From: a virus
IMG/VR virus record: IMGVR_UViG_3300050015_001122
Span: 1 to 49,622 of that record
Reading direction: 5' to 3' (one strand)
Length of the DNA stretch: 49,622 bases
A program made the position numbers and the translations under genes. The notes below the pieces were generated by a model that searched no databases, was not told the DNA's origin, and saw only the letters and a program-made list of their open reading frames with translations. This document shows positions 1 through 8,717 of the stretch, piece after piece. Positions within the stretch are counted from its first letter, which is position 1. Every line of letters starts with the position of its first letter.

Positions 1-1422
1 AGTGGGGGGGGGGCGTTTTTGGGGGGTCTGACCCTTGTGCCCCCGCGCCCGCCCTGCGTCTGGCTGGCGGCGCTGGCGGGCGTGGTGACGGGCCTGTGTT
101 TCTACGGATACCCCGCGATGCTGATCTTCCTGCCCCTGTTCCTGATCGCCCTGGTGGCTGGCACGTGGCGGCAGTGGTGGGGGTTGCTTCGTGGCGAGAG
201 AACTCTTACCGCAGGCGGGTCCGCTGCACCGGAAATGGGGGACACCACCCTATTTCCTGCTGGAAATAGGGTAGCGTCCCCCATTTCCCGCCGAGGGATC
301 GTCGCCGTCCTCGCCTTCGCGATTACGGCGGCAGCCATCTTCGCGCCCCTCGCCTGGATGCACGCCTTCCACGGTGACGAGATACGCAAGAGGACCGTGG
401 GCCAATGGGTCTGGGAGTTCGGCCGGCCGCCGGGGGAGGAGTACTCCCTGGGGACCAAGGTGGTGGCGGTCGCCGGCCGGTACCTCGACCATTTCGGCGC
501 GGACTTCCTCTTCGTCAGCGGCGACCATTCCTCCATCGAGTCCCCGCCGGGCATGGGCATGTTCCACTGGTACATGCTGCCGCTCTTCCTGCTGGGGGCG
601 GCCTGGTGCATCTGGAACTTCCGCACCTCGGCCGCGGCGCGGGTGGTGCTCGCGTGGGTGCTGCTCTACCCGGCGAGCGACAGCCTGGGATGGAGCTTCG
701 GCGACAAGAACGAGCTCTGCCTGCACTCGCTGCGGAGTTCGCCGGGCATCTGCGGACTGGTGCTGCTGGCGGCGGCCGGCGGGGCCTGGGCGGGCGGCTG
801 GCTGCTCCGTCGCAATCGCTCGAACTTCTGGGCGGCGGCGTGCGTTCTGGCGCTGACGGTTGCGGGCCTCAATGCCCGGTATTTGCCGACCTTCTTCGGC
901 GAGTACAACCGCCGGCCCTACATCTACCGCAGGTACCACGAGGACCTCGCGGAGGCCTGTCGCTGGCTCAAACACCGCCTGGACCAGGATCCTAACGTGT
1001 ACGACGCCGTCTTCTGCACCACGTTCGGGATGAAACAGCCTTACATCATCGCCCTGCACGAACTGGACTACGACCCCGCGCGATGGCAAGGGGACCCGAA
1101 AGTGATCGATACGGCCGGCATGTTCGACACCGTCCTCCAGTTCGGCAAGATGCACTTCCTGAACTACCAGATGACCAGCGCGGGGAAGATGAGCCCCGAC
1201 CCGCGGGTGGGCCTGGGCGAGTTCCTCGAAGGCGCCAAAGGCAAGAAGGCGCTTTTCATCCTCCGCCGGTTTCCCGCCATCGACGGCATGTCGCGAGGGG
1301 ATTTCGATGAGGAAGAGGTCCTCCGCAAGCACGTAGGGCTGGCCTCCTGGCACGTCATTGAGGAAATCCACCGCCCGGGCGATAACGAGGTCGTGCTCAA
1401 GCTCGTCGAGGCGACGCCGTAA
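1..1422 (+). CDS. Membrane glycosyltransferase-like protein, 5' end outside window
   Basis: The frame is open from base 1, so the true start lies left of the window; the TTG at 19 is only the first possible start inside it. Several hydrophobic segments fill the first two thirds (about residues 15-48, 92-112, 182-225 and 240-285 counted from base 19) and the last third is soluble. The early Phe-Tyr-Gly-Tyr-Pro-Ala stretch followed by a hydrophobic helix resembles family 39/ArnT-type glycosyltransferases, which transfer sugars from polyprenyl-phosphate carriers at the outer face of the membrane. That assignment is inference, because the catalytic N-terminal loop is not in the window. A 58-bp palindrome lies in frame at 231-288. 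Confidence 0.6.
   Translation, partial: SGGGAFLGGLTLVPPRPPCVWLAALAGVVTGLCFYGYPAMLIFLPLFLIALVAGTWRQWWGLLRGERTLTAGGSAAPEMGDTTLFPAGNRVASPISRRGIVAVLAFAITAAAIFAPLAWMHAFHGDEIRKRTVGQWVWEFGRPPGEEYSLGTKVVAVAGRYLDHFGADFLFVSGDHSSIESPPGMGMFHWYMLPLFLLGAAWCIWNFRTSAAARVVLAWVLLYPASDSLGWSFGDKNELCLHSLRSSPGICGLVLLAAAGGAWAGGWLLRRNRSNFWAAACVLALTVAGLNARYLPTFFGEYNRRPYIYRRYHEDLAEACRWLKHRLDQDPNVYDAVFCTTFGMKQPYIIALHELDYDPARWQGDPKVIDTAGMFDTVLQFGKMHFLNYQMTSAGKMSPDPRVGLGEFLEGAKGKKALFILRRFPAIDGMSRGDFDEEEVLRKHVGLASWHVIEEIHRPGDNEVVLKLVEATP
231..288. repeat. Nested 58-bp palindrome inside a coding frame
   Basis: The outer arms GGAAATGGGGGAC (231-243) and GTCCCCCATTTCC (276-288) are perfect inverted copies. The inner arms ACCCTATTTCC (247-257) and GGAAATAGGGT (262-272) are a second perfect pair. 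It looks like a REP/MITE-type palindrome. It keeps the reading frame of the surrounding gene open and adds about 19 codons in a loop between hydrophobic segments. Confidence 0.8.
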
Positions 1423-1447
1423 GGATGTATCCGAATGACCTTTGTGG

Positions 1448-1505
1448 CATGCCCGCCCTCGGGCGTGCGAGGCCCGAAGAAGGCACAGCCGGGAGCGGCT
1501 GTGCC
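1448..1505. terminator. Bidirectional hairpins between converging genes
   Basis: A 10-bp perfect stem (GGCACAGCCG at 1482-1491, CGGCTGTGCC at 1496-1505) with a 4-nt loop lies between the end of the plus-strand membrane gene and the end of the minus-strand small gene. A second hairpin (GCATGCCCG / CGGGCGTGC, about 1448-1469) precedes it. No long T run follows, so termination is inferred from stem strength and position. Confidence 0.55.
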
Positions 1506-1524
1506 ACGAAAAGCACGGTGTCCG

Positions 1525-1767
1525 CTAGGATTTCCGGACCGGCTTCTTCTCGCTCGATGCGCGCCATTGCCGCGCAGGCGGTACCGCCTTTTCGCGCGAC
1601 GCGCGAGTACGTGACGGGGTCACGGGGAGGCCCAGGTCGGGGGCCCGCTTTCGGATATACCGGAAGTACTCCGCCCATGTGAGCCCGCGAGTCTCCTCCT
1701 CGACGGCCTGCTTCAGGGCCCAAACCTGCTCAAGCGTCGATAGGGGCTCATTCTTCATGCACCGCAT
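1525..1767 (-). CDS. Small hypothetical protein downstream of dnaE
   Basis: This encodes 80 residues and starts 5 nt after the dnaE stop; GGAGG lies 9 nt before the ATG at 1767, inside the end of dnaE, which suggests translational coupling. An alternative start is the ATG at 1758. The first 45 residues look like a folded helical segment (Leu-Glu-Gln-Val-Trp-Ala-Leu-Lys, then Trp-Ala-Glu-Tyr-Phe-Arg-Tyr-Ile-Arg). The rest is Arg/Ala-rich. I do not recognise a family and infer no function. Confidence 0.5.
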   Translation of the reverse strand: MRCMKNEPLSTLEQVWALKQAVEEETRGLTWAEYFRYIRKRAPDLGLPVTPSRTRASREKAVPPARQWRASSEKKPVRKS

Positions 1768-1772
1768 CCATC

Positions 1773-4700
1773 CTATCCTCCATCCGCCGACGCCGCGGCC
1801 GGGCGGGAGGATGCGTATCGCCCATTGCCGTTGCCATTGCGGTACTTGTTGCCGTAGCCGTTGCCGCTGGTCGGGGCGGGCGGGCGCGGGGAGAGGACGA
1901 TCCTGTCCTGGTCGCCCAGGAGTCTTTCGAGTTCCTCAATGAGCGCGCGGCTGGGCGTTACGTACCACTGGCGATCCGGGCGAATCGTCGCGCGGACATC
2001 CAGCCGGCTCGTCGGGCGGACCTGAATGTAGATCGGGCAGGCGCCCTTGTGGCGCGTGAGGATCTCCGAAAGCTGGTGGAGCGTCTCTTCCTGCGATCCG
2101 GGGGCGGCCACGCCCGGCAGGGCCGGGGCGGCCTGCACGCGTAGCAGCACCGAGCCGGTGAGCTTCTCCAGGGCGCTCTCCAGGGGCACCACCTCGCGGA
2201 TGATGATGCTGGGCCGGTCGCGCTGGCGGTCCACCGTGCCGGTGAGGAACACCAGGGCCTGGTCCGCCAACTCGCCGACGAACTGCTCGTACGTCTCGGC
2301 GAAGGCGACGGCGGAGCTCTTGCCCGTGAGGTCCTCGATGGTGAGCATGGCCATCTGCTTGCCTGCCGAGCGGCCGTTCTTGGTGACGAGCAGGCGGACG
2401 CCGGCGATCATGCAGCCGACGGTGACGGTCGTGCCGTGGGGCACCTCGCCCAGGCCGGCCAGGTTCGTGCCCTTGGGGCTGGAGAGGCTGGTCAGCTCGC
2501 GCCCGAAGCGGACCAGCGGGTGCGAGGAGATGAAGAACCCCAGCGACTCCTTCTCGGCGGCGAGGAGCTTGGCCTCGCTCCAGGGCTCCACGTCGGGGAA
2601 CTGGGGCTTGGGGGCCTCCGCGCCGACGGAGAGGCTCTCCAGCAGGTTCATCTGCCCGCTGCGGCGGGCGGCGGCGCTCGATTGCCCCAGTTCGATGGCG
2701 TGGTCGATGGCGGCCATCATCGCGCCGCGGTGCGCGCCGAGGGCGTCGAACGCCCCGCACTTGATGAGCGCCTCGAGCGTAGCGCGGTTGACCGCGCGAA
2801 GATCGACGTTCTGGCAGAAGTGGTAGAGGTCGGTGAAGCGCTTGGCGATCTTGCGGCCCTCGACGATGGCCTCCACCGCCCGCGCGCCCACGCCCTTCAC
2901 GGCGGCGAGGCCGTAGTGAACCGTCTTGCCTTCGGTGGCAAAGTCGGCCACGCACGTGTTGATATCGGGCCGCGAGATATCCACACCCAGCCGCTGCGCC
3001 TCGGAGAGGTACTGCACCACCTTGTCGGTGTCGTCGCTCTCGAACGTCAGAACGGCCGCCAGGAACTCGGCGGGATAGTGCACTTTGAAGTATGCCGTCT
3101 GGTAGGCGATGATCGCGTAGCGGGTGGAGTGGCTCTTGTTGAAGCCGTACCCGGCGAAGCGGAGGATCTGCTCGAAGAGATCGGCGGCCTCCTGCTCGCC
3201 CAGGCCGTTCTCCTTGGCTCCGGCGAGGAAGGTGGGGCGCCCGGCGGCGATGTCCTTTTCCTTCTTCTTGCTGATGGCCTTGATGAGCCCGTACGCGCGG
3301 CCCAGGGGCATCTTGCCCAGCCGGTTGAGCACCTGCATGACCTGTTCCTGGTAGGCCATGATGCCGTACGTCTCGGCCAGCAGGTCGTCCACCATGGGGT
3401 GGACGGGCGGCACGGGCTCGGTGCCGTTCTTGCGGGCGCAGTAGGCGGGGATGAGTTCCATCGGCCCGGGGCGGTACATGGCGTTGGCGGCGATGAGGTC
3501 CTCGATCTGCGTGGGCTTCATCTGCACCAGGATGTTCTTCATGCCGCCGGATTCGAACTGGAAGACGCCCTCGGTCTGTCCCTGGCGGAAGAGTTCGTAG
3601 ACGGCCGGGTCGTCCAGCGGCAGCGTCTCGGGGTCGATGTCCTCGCCCGTCCGTTCGCGGACGAGCAGCCTCGCCCGCTCCAGAATGGAGAGCGTGCTGA
3701 GGCCCAGGAAGTCCATCTTCATCAGGCCGACTTTGGGACAGGTGTTGCCGTCCCACTGGGTGATGGCGCCTTCGCTGTCGGCCTGGCGGCAGAGGGGGAC
3801 GATGTTCTCGAGCGGCTCCTCCGAGACGATGACCCCGGCGGCATGGACGCCCGCGTGGCGGGCGAGGCCCTCGAGCTTCTTGCCGTACTCGATGAGCTGG
3901 CGGACGCGGTCGTCCTTTTCGCACAGCTCGCGGAGACGGGGCTCGACCTCCAGGGCGCTTTCGAGCGTGGTGCCGAGGGTATCGGGCACCAGCTTGGCGA
4001 TGGCGTCCACTTCGCTCAGCGGCAGGTCCATCACGCGCCCCACGTCGCGGACCACCGCGCGGGCCTTCAGCGTCCCGAACGTGATGATCTGCGCCACGTG
4101 CCCGTACTTCTGGCGGACGTACTGGATCACGCGGTCGCGCCCGGTCTGGCACATGTCGATGTCCATGTCGGGCGCTTCGCTGCGGGCGGGATCGGTGAAC
4201 CGCTCGAAGAGCAGGCCGTAGCGGATCGGGTCCACGTTGGTGATGCCCAGCGCGTAGCCCAGCAAGGTGCCGACGCCGCTGCCGCGCGGCCCAGCCGGGA
4301 TGCCGTTGTCCCGCGCGTACTGCACGAAATCGTTGACGATGAGGAAGTACGAACTGTACCCCTTGCCCTCGATGACCTTCAGCTCGTTCTCCAGTCGGTC
4401 GCGGTAGTTCTCGGGCGCCGCGCCGGCGGGGAACCGCTTGGCCAGGCCGGCCGTCGCGAGGCGCCGCAATTCCTTCTCCGGCGGGCTGCCGTCGGGCACG
4501 TGGAACTGCGGCAGGTACTGGCGGGAGAGGTCGAGCTTGAGGTTGCACATCTCCGCAATGCGGAGCGTGGTGTCGGCCGCCCCGGGCATGGCCGCCAGAG
4601 CCGCCCGCATGGCGACGGCGTCCTTCAGGTACAGCTCGGGTGAGTACTGCATGCGGTCGGGGTTGGAGAGCGTCTTGCCCGTGGAGATGCACGTCAGCAC

Positions 4701-5360
4701 GCCGTGCGCGGCCCGGTCGTCGGCGCGGAGGAAGTGAACGTCGTTGGTGCCCACCACGCCGACGCCCAACTCGCGGGCGATCTGCAAGAGGTGCGGGTTG
4801 GACTGGTCCTGCTCGGGAAGCGAGGCGTTCTGCACCTCGATGAAGAAGCGGTCCTTGCCGAAGATGTCGAGGTATTCGCCCGCGATGCGGCGGGCCTGCG
4901 GCACGTGCCCGGCCAGGACCGCGGCAGCCACCTCGCCCTTGAGGCACGCCGTCGTGCAGATGAGCCCCTTGTTGAGCTCCGCAAGCAGCTCGCGGTCGAT
5001 GCGCGGGCGGTAGTAGAAGCCTTCCAGGTACGCCCGGCTGGAGAGCTTCATCAGGTTGCCCCAGCCCTCCTCGTTCATGGCCAGCAGGACCAGGTGATAG
5101 GCGGCCGTCTCGATGCGGCCCATCGACTTGTCCCGGCGGGTGGTGGGCGAGATGTACGCCTCCAGGCCGAGGATGGGCTTGATGCCCGCGACCTTGGCGG
5201 CCGAGTAAAACTCCATCGCGCCGAAGAGGTTCCCGTGGTCGGTGACGGCCAGCGCGGGCATGCCCATTTCGTGGGCGGCGGAGGCGAGGTCGTCGAGCTG
5301 CGCGCAGCCGTCGAGAAGCGAGTAGTGCGAGTGAACGTGAAGGTGGACAAATCCATCCAT
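1773..5360 (-). CDS. dnaE: DNA polymerase III alpha subunit (replicative polymerase)
   Basis: A 1195-residue DnaE-type enzyme, the normal length for the family, which copies the chromosome as the core of the polymerase III holoenzyme. The N-terminal PHP domain begins with His-Val-His-Ser-His-Tyr-Ser-Leu-Leu-Asp (residues 7-16). The finger/palm region has GPRGSGVGTLLGY (about 350) and the catalytic Asp pair in PDMDIDMCQTGRDR (about 395-408), which is Met-rich compared with the common DFDIDF form. VFQFESGGM and a C-terminal OB-fold follow, and no proofreading exonuclease domain is present, as expected for DnaE1. The C-terminus ends in an unusual Gly/Asn/Tyr-rich tail (about 1160-1185). The weak SD is GGAG upstream of the ATG at 5360. 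Confidence 0.95.
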   Translation of the reverse strand: MDGFVHLHVHSHYSLLDGCAQLDDLASAAHEMGMPALAVTDHGNLFGAMEFYSAAKVAGIKPILGLEAYISPTTRRDKSMGRIETAAYHLVLLAMNEEGWGNLMKLSSRAYLEGFYYRPRIDRELLAELNKGLICTTACLKGEVAAAVLAGHVPQARRIAGEYLDIFGKDRFFIEVQNASLPEQDQSNPHLLQIARELGVGVVGTNDVHFLRADDRAAHGVLTCISTGKTLSNPDRMQYSPELYLKDAVAMRAALAAMPGAADTTLRIAEMCNLKLDLSRQYLPQFHVPDGSPPEKELRRLATAGLAKRFPAGAAPENYRDRLENELKVIEGKGYSSYFLIVNDFVQYARDNGIPAGPRGSGVGTLLGYALGITNVDPIRYGLLFERFTDPARSEAPDMDIDMCQTGRDRVIQYVRQKYGHVAQIITFGTLKARAVVRDVGRVMDLPLSEVDAIAKLVPDTLGTTLESALEVEPRLRELCEKDDRVRQLIEYGKKLEGLARHAGVHAAGVIVSEEPLENIVPLCRQADSEGAITQWDGNTCPKVGLMKMDFLGLSTLSILERARLLVRERTGEDIDPETLPLDDPAVYELFRQGQTEGVFQFESGGMKNILVQMKPTQIEDLIAANAMYRPGPMELIPAYCARKNGTEPVPPVHPMVDDLLAETYGIMAYQEQVMQVLNRLGKMPLGRAYGLIKAISKKKEKDIAAGRPTFLAGAKENGLGEQEAADLFEQILRFAGYGFNKSHSTRYAIIAYQTAYFKVHYPAEFLAAVLTFESDDTDKVVQYLSEAQRLGVDISRPDINTCVADFATEGKTVHYGLAAVKGVGARAVEAIVEGRKIAKRFTDLYHFCQNVDLRAVNRATLEALIKCGAFDALGAHRGAMMAAIDHAIELGQSSAAARRSGQMNLLESLSVGAEAPKPQFPDVEPWSEAKLLAAEKESLGFFISSHPLVRFGRELTSLSSPKGTNLAGLGEVPHGTTVTVGCMIAGVRLLVTKNGRSAGKQMAMLTIEDLTGKSSAVAFAETYEQFVGELADQALVFLTGTVDRQRDRPSIIIREVVPLESALEKLTGSVLLRVQAAPALPGVAAPGSQEETLHQLSEILTRHKGACPIYIQVRPTSRLDVRATIRPDRQWYVTPSRALIEELERLLGDQDRIVLSPRPPAPTSGNGYGNKYRNGNGNGRYASSRPAAASADGG

Positions 5361-5438
5361 GACCGCTTCCGTCTCCGTTAAGGCAACGCCAATATACCAA
5401 GTGCGCCGAAGGCGAGAAAGGACATAGGCGCGTGGCGA

Positions 5439-5496
5439 GGGCAGCTTGCCCGTACGGGTCTCGCCCTTGCGTACCGTGGGCAGCTTGCCCGTACGG
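5439..5496. repeat. Intergenic 19-bp direct repeat (dispersed host repeat)
   Basis: GGGCAGCTTGCCCGTACGG occurs at 5439-5457 and again at 5478-5496 in the dnaE/phosphoesterase divergent gap. A related but degenerate copy lies near 8540-8557 in front of the tRNA. The rest of the 5361-5576 gap is pyrimidine-rich and holds the plus-strand promoter but no gene. Confidence 0.6.
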
Positions 5497-5539
5497 ATCC
5501 CGCCCGCGTTCTTCTTCTTTTTCTTTCATTCTTCCTTTT

Positions 5540-5568
5540 CTGAAAGAAATATCCCAATTCGCTACAAT
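5540..5568 (+). promoter_or_regulatory. Promoter of the metallophosphoesterase, probably leaderless mRNA
   Basis: A -10 box TACAAT (5563-5568) lies 17 bp from a -35-like CTGAAA (5540-5545). The predicted transcript start (about 5575) almost coincides with the ATG at 5577, and there is no Shine-Dalgarno sequence before that ATG. This points to a leaderless message. Confidence 0.55.
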
Positions 5569-5576
5569 CGCCGCCC

Positions 5577-6467
5577 ATGAGGACCGCTGTTGCGATCTTT
5601 GCGCTGGCCTCCCTCGCCGGGTGCGGCGGGGACCTGTCGGGGCTTTCGTCGGTCGAGCCGGCGCCGGCCGTGTCCGAGCGGGCGCTCGCCGGCGGGACGG
5701 ATGTCACCTTCCTCGTCGCCGCCGATTCGCACCTGGGGGTCGAAGGCATCGAGGCCCTCAACCGCGTCCAGATCGCGGCCATGAATGCCCTGCCGGGGAC
5801 GCCCTATCCGCCGCAGATCGGCGGCAGCGTGGGCAAGCCGCTGGGCGTGCTCTTCGCCGGCGACCTTACCGAACACGGCTCGGCCGCCGAGTGGCAACTG
5901 TTCGAGACGCTCTACGGCCTCTCCGGCAAGGAGGGCCTGCTCAAGTACCCCGTTTTCGAGTGCAGCGGCAACCACGACCGGCCCTTTCTGCACTTGGGGC
6001 AGGTGACCGAGAAAGTTCGCCAGAGGCACGGGGCCTTGACCTACTCGTGGGACTGGGGCGACCTGCACGTCGTCTGCCTCGACGTGTACCCCACCGCCGC
6101 CAATCTTCGCTGGCTGAGGGGCGACCTGGCGGCCGCAGGGAGGCGGGTGCCCGTCGTCATCTACTTCCACTACTCGATCCTGGGGCCGTTCTCCGACTGG
6201 TGGAGCGAGGCGGAGAAGGAGGCCTTTGCCAAGGCCATCGAAGGGTACAACGTCGTGGGCATCTTCCACGGCCACTTCCACGGTTCGTACCACTACCAGT
6301 GGAAGGGCCTGGACGTGTTCAACATCGGCTCGCCGAAATGGATCTATCACAGGTTCCTGGCGGTGCACGTGACTGACTCGGCCTTCACGGTGGCCGCCTG
6401 GGACTGGGATCGCGGGCGATGGGACTGGAGCGTCGTCAAGGCGATCAACGAAAGAAAGACCCCATGA
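5577..6467 (+). CDS. Lipoprotein metallophosphoesterase (calcineurin-like)
   Basis: A 296-residue protein with an N-terminal signal peptide ending in a lipobox (Leu-Ala-Gly-Cys, Cys17), so it should be anchored to a membrane facing the periplasm. The metal-binding motifs of the calcineurin-like fold appear in order: ADSHLG (about 44-49), GDLTEHG (about 96), CSGNHDRP (about 125), YFHYS (about 196) and the closing GHFHG (about 231). The substrate (phosphodiester or phosphomonoester) cannot be read from the sequence. It stands alone, divergent from dnaE, and is followed by a strong hairpin. Confidence 0.88.
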   Translation: MRTAVAIFALASLAGCGGDLSGLSSVEPAPAVSERALAGGTDVTFLVAADSHLGVEGIEALNRVQIAAMNALPGTPYPPQIGGSVGKPLGVLFAGDLTEHGSAAEWQLFETLYGLSGKEGLLKYPVFECSGNHDRPFLHLGQVTEKVRQRHGALTYSWDWGDLHVVCLDVYPTAANLRWLRGDLAAAGRRVPVVIYFHYSILGPFSDWWSEAEKEAFAKAIEGYNVVGIFHGHFHGSYHYQWKGLDVFNIGSPKWIYHRFLAVHVTDSAFTVAAWDWDRGRWDWSVVKAINERKTP

Positions 6468-6509
6468 GCCGGCCGGCGTTCCTCACGGGAACCCAGCGCC
6501 GCTAAAACA

Positions 6510-6537
6510 AACGCGCCCGGGTCGGCCCGGGCGCGTT
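6510..6537. terminator. Strong 12-bp hairpin between converging genes
   Basis: AACGCGCCCGGG and CCCGGGCGCGTT form a perfect 12-bp stem around a TCGG loop, 42 nt after the phosphoesterase stop and 91 nt beyond the stop of the minus-strand gene at 6629. It probably ends both transcripts. The T tract is poor on both sides. Confidence 0.7.
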
Positions 6538-6628
6538 CGTCACAAAAGATCGATAAGAGCGAGCAGAGGTCCTCGCAAGTCGATCACTCGCGGGGTGGCC
6601 GTATTATAACACGAGAAAGTCCCTTTCA

Positions 6629-8257
6629 CTACGGAATCGTTACCGCGTATTCGCGATAGCCGTCGGCGACGGTCCACCTCATGCGGTAGTCGCCCTTGGG
6701 CAGCTTGGCCTTGGTGGCGGGGTCGGCGCCGTCCCACGTCAGGATGAAGATGCCCACCAGCCCATCCGTGCCGCCCTCGATCTTGCCCTTGTGCAGGACG
6801 AACTTCTTGTCCTTGCCGTCGGCGGAGTAGACGGCCACCTCAAGCTCGTTGTCGATGCGGCTCTTGCACAAGACGATCGACGGCTTGTCGGCCGCCAGGA
6901 TGTGCGGCATGACGGTCGCCACCGTGAGGCTGAGGCAATTGTTCACGGGCAACTGCTCGACCTTCGCGTCCTTGGCGAACTTGCGGTCCATGCCCGGCGG
7001 GGTCTTGAGCGTAACGTTCTCGAAATACGTCTTGCTGATCTGCGCCTCGCCGTCGCTGGAGGGCTTGGCGTAGCGAAGGGCCTCCAGGCCGCGGACGGTC
7101 TGGTTGAACTGGTCCAGGGCGGTCCAGAGCGTGCCGGCGCGGCCGTCGGCGGAATAGCGATTGGCGGCCTCCTCCGCCTTCCGCGCCTTGAGCTGCTCCT
7201 CGGTGAGCTTGGGCTCGGGCAGGAGGGCGTTGGAGTTGATCCACTTGGGGGCGGCCTCGTCGCCGGCCCACATCACCTTCAGGTTGGTGTTGATGATCCG
7301 CTCGATGTCCAGGGGCGTGAAGATGATGCCCGTGTTGTACGCCTCGACGATCTGGCCGATCTCGCCGGCCTGGTAGTTGCGGTACCCGTGGACGTTCATC
7401 CAGTGGCGGGTGGTCTTCTTCTCCAGGTTCACGTCCCAGGGGCCGAAGGGCTCCCAGTAGTTCCACACGTAGTAGTCCTTGTCGGCCACGTACTGGAAGC
7501 GGCTCCGCATGTGCGCGAAAATCTTCTTCGCCTTGTCGAGGTAGAGCTTCTCGCCGGTGATGCGGAAGAGCTTGAGGCACACCTGGCCCATGTCGTTTTG
7601 CTTGTTGAAGGGGAGGGTAAGGCCCTGCGATTCCGACTCGGCTTCGTTGGCCTCGATCCACTTGGTGAGCTGGCTGGGGGCGCAGTAGCGGTTGAACGTG
7701 GCGTACGCCCCGTACTCCCCGTCCTCGTGCCAGGTGCCGCGCTTGTCCCACTTCTCGATGAGGTCCTTCTTGGCGATGGCGACGTACTTGCTGGCCGCCT
7801 CGCCGTACTTGGCCTGCAAGACGGGATTCTTCTTAACCAGTTCGGAGAACTCGAGCATCCGGTCCATCATGACGGCGTCGCCGACGTGGACGTCGATCCA
7901 CAGGTTGGGGTGGTCTTCCATGGGGCCGACGAAGCCCTTGTAGCCGTCGGGGCCGGCGAGCATCTTGTCCACGCACCAATCGTAGAACTTCACGCCCATG
8001 TCCAGCCAGGCCGTGTCGTGCGAGGCCTCGTACGCCTCGACGAACTGGCCCATGCAGTACACGGCCCCCCAGCAGAAGTCCTCGCCGGTGCCGGCGCCGG
8101 GGCCTTTGTACTTGGCGTCCTTGACGGCCTCATCGTAGACGGCCTGGGGTTTCGGCAGGGTCAGGTTGGCCCCCTGGGCGAAGGCCTGCCTCGTTGTCCA
8201 CAGGAGGGCCGCCAGGCAAGCGGCAACGACGAGCAGCGAAATGGGAAGTGTCTTCAT
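6629..8257 (-). CDS. Secreted protein, probable (alpha/alpha) six-hairpin fold
   Basis: A 542-residue exported protein. A signal peptide (about residues 1-25, hydrophobic core LPISLLVVAACLAALLW, cleavage after Ala-Phe-Ala) is followed by a long helical region rich in Trp/Tyr pairs, such as FCWGAVYCMGQFVEAYE and DMGVKFYDWCVDKML. This pattern is typical of alpha/alpha toroid glycosidases, epimerases and polysaccharide lyases. The final 100 residues look beta-rich. No catalytic residue can be named, so an enzyme role is inference. I chose the ATG at 8257 because AGGAG lies 11 nt upstream; the ATG at 8266 is in frame but only 2 nt from that SD. The gene is bounded by the 6510 hairpin and a 386-bp gap. 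Confidence 0.7.
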   Translation of the reverse strand: MKTLPISLLVVAACLAALLWTTRQAFAQGANLTLPKPQAVYDEAVKDAKYKGPGAGTGEDFCWGAVYCMGQFVEAYEASHDTAWLDMGVKFYDWCVDKMLAGPDGYKGFVGPMEDHPNLWIDVHVGDAVMMDRMLEFSELVKKNPVLQAKYGEAASKYVAIAKKDLIEKWDKRGTWHEDGEYGAYATFNRYCAPSQLTKWIEANEAESESQGLTLPFNKQNDMGQVCLKLFRITGEKLYLDKAKKIFAHMRSRFQYVADKDYYVWNYWEPFGPWDVNLEKKTTRHWMNVHGYRNYQAGEIGQIVEAYNTGIIFTPLDIERIINTNLKVMWAGDEAAPKWINSNALLPEPKLTEEQLKARKAEEAANRYSADGRAGTLWTALDQFNQTVRGLEALRYAKPSSDGEAQISKTYFENVTLKTPPGMDRKFAKDAKVEQLPVNNCLSLTVATVMPHILAADKPSIVLCKSRIDNELEVAVYSADGKDKKFVLHKGKIEGGTDGLVGIFILTWDGADPATKAKLPKGDYRMRWTVADGYREYAVTIP

Positions 8258-8553
8258 GGTTCGCATGGCTCCTTTCTGAAGCTTTGCGGTCTGAACCTTT
8301 CCAGGCCGGCAGTCTACTCCACCCCGCAGGCGGCGTCGAGGGGCGAACGGGTGCCCCAGGTTTCCAACCCGCTTGGGGGCCCCAAGGGCCTGTGCGCCGG
8401 GCGCCATGCCCTTACCCGTCCGCGGGGAAGGGGCCCGGCGGGACCCTTCCGCCCCATAGGGGCAGGCTCCGGCGCGTAAGGACATGGCCCCTGCGGGCCA
8501 TCCGTAGGGATGGCACCCACGAACCTGGCCTTGCCATTCCGGCAGTTTGCCCG

Positions 8554-8582
8554 TTGGCATACCCGCCGTCGCGTGATAGACT
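8554..8582 (+). promoter_or_regulatory. Promoter of tRNA-Lys
   Basis: TTGGCA (8554-8559) and TAGACT (8577-8582) are separated by exactly 17 bp and point at the tRNA that begins at 8644. The rest of the 8258-8643 gap is GC-rich with short palindromes, for example CCATCC/GGATGG near 8497-8512, and holds no gene that I can support. Confidence 0.65.
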
Positions 8583-8643
8583 TTGCTACGGACATCAAGG
8601 CCCCCAGAATCCGATCAGCCCGCCCGCACCGGCAGGCTGCCGC

Positions 8644-8717
8644 GGGGGAGTAGCTCAGTAGGCTAGAGCAACGCACTTTTAATGCGTAGGTCGAGGGTTC
8701 GAGCCCCTCCTCCCTCA
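8644..8717 (+). tRNA. trnK: tRNA-Lys (anticodon TTT), integration target
   Basis: A full cloverleaf can be drawn: acceptor GGGGGAG/CTCCCTC (one G-U pair), D stem GCTC/GAGC, anticodon stem ACGCA/TGCGT with loop CTTTTAA, T stem GAGGG/CCCTC with loop TTCGAGC, and discriminator A at 8717. CCA is not encoded. From 8673 onwards the sequence is shared with the distal copy at 49127, so the 3' half was supplied by the element and the 5' half by the host. Confidence 0.97.

Noticed and set aside
250-1371. 373-codon frame opposite the membrane glycosyltransferase-like gene
   Set aside because: GC-rich shadow with no domain; the plus strand has consistent membrane segments.
2436-4643. 735-codon frame opposite dnaE
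   Set aside because: His/Asp/Val/Leu-rich translation, typical of the antisense of GC-rich genes.
1936-5529. 1197-codon open frame on the dnaE strand
   Set aside because: It is an off-frame reading of dnaE with Arg/Pro/His-rich, low-complexity translation; dnaE motifs are clear in the other frame.
6791-8479. 562-codon frame opposite the secreted protein
   Set aside because: Antisense shadow rich in Val/Leu/Asp/His and with no ribosome binding site.
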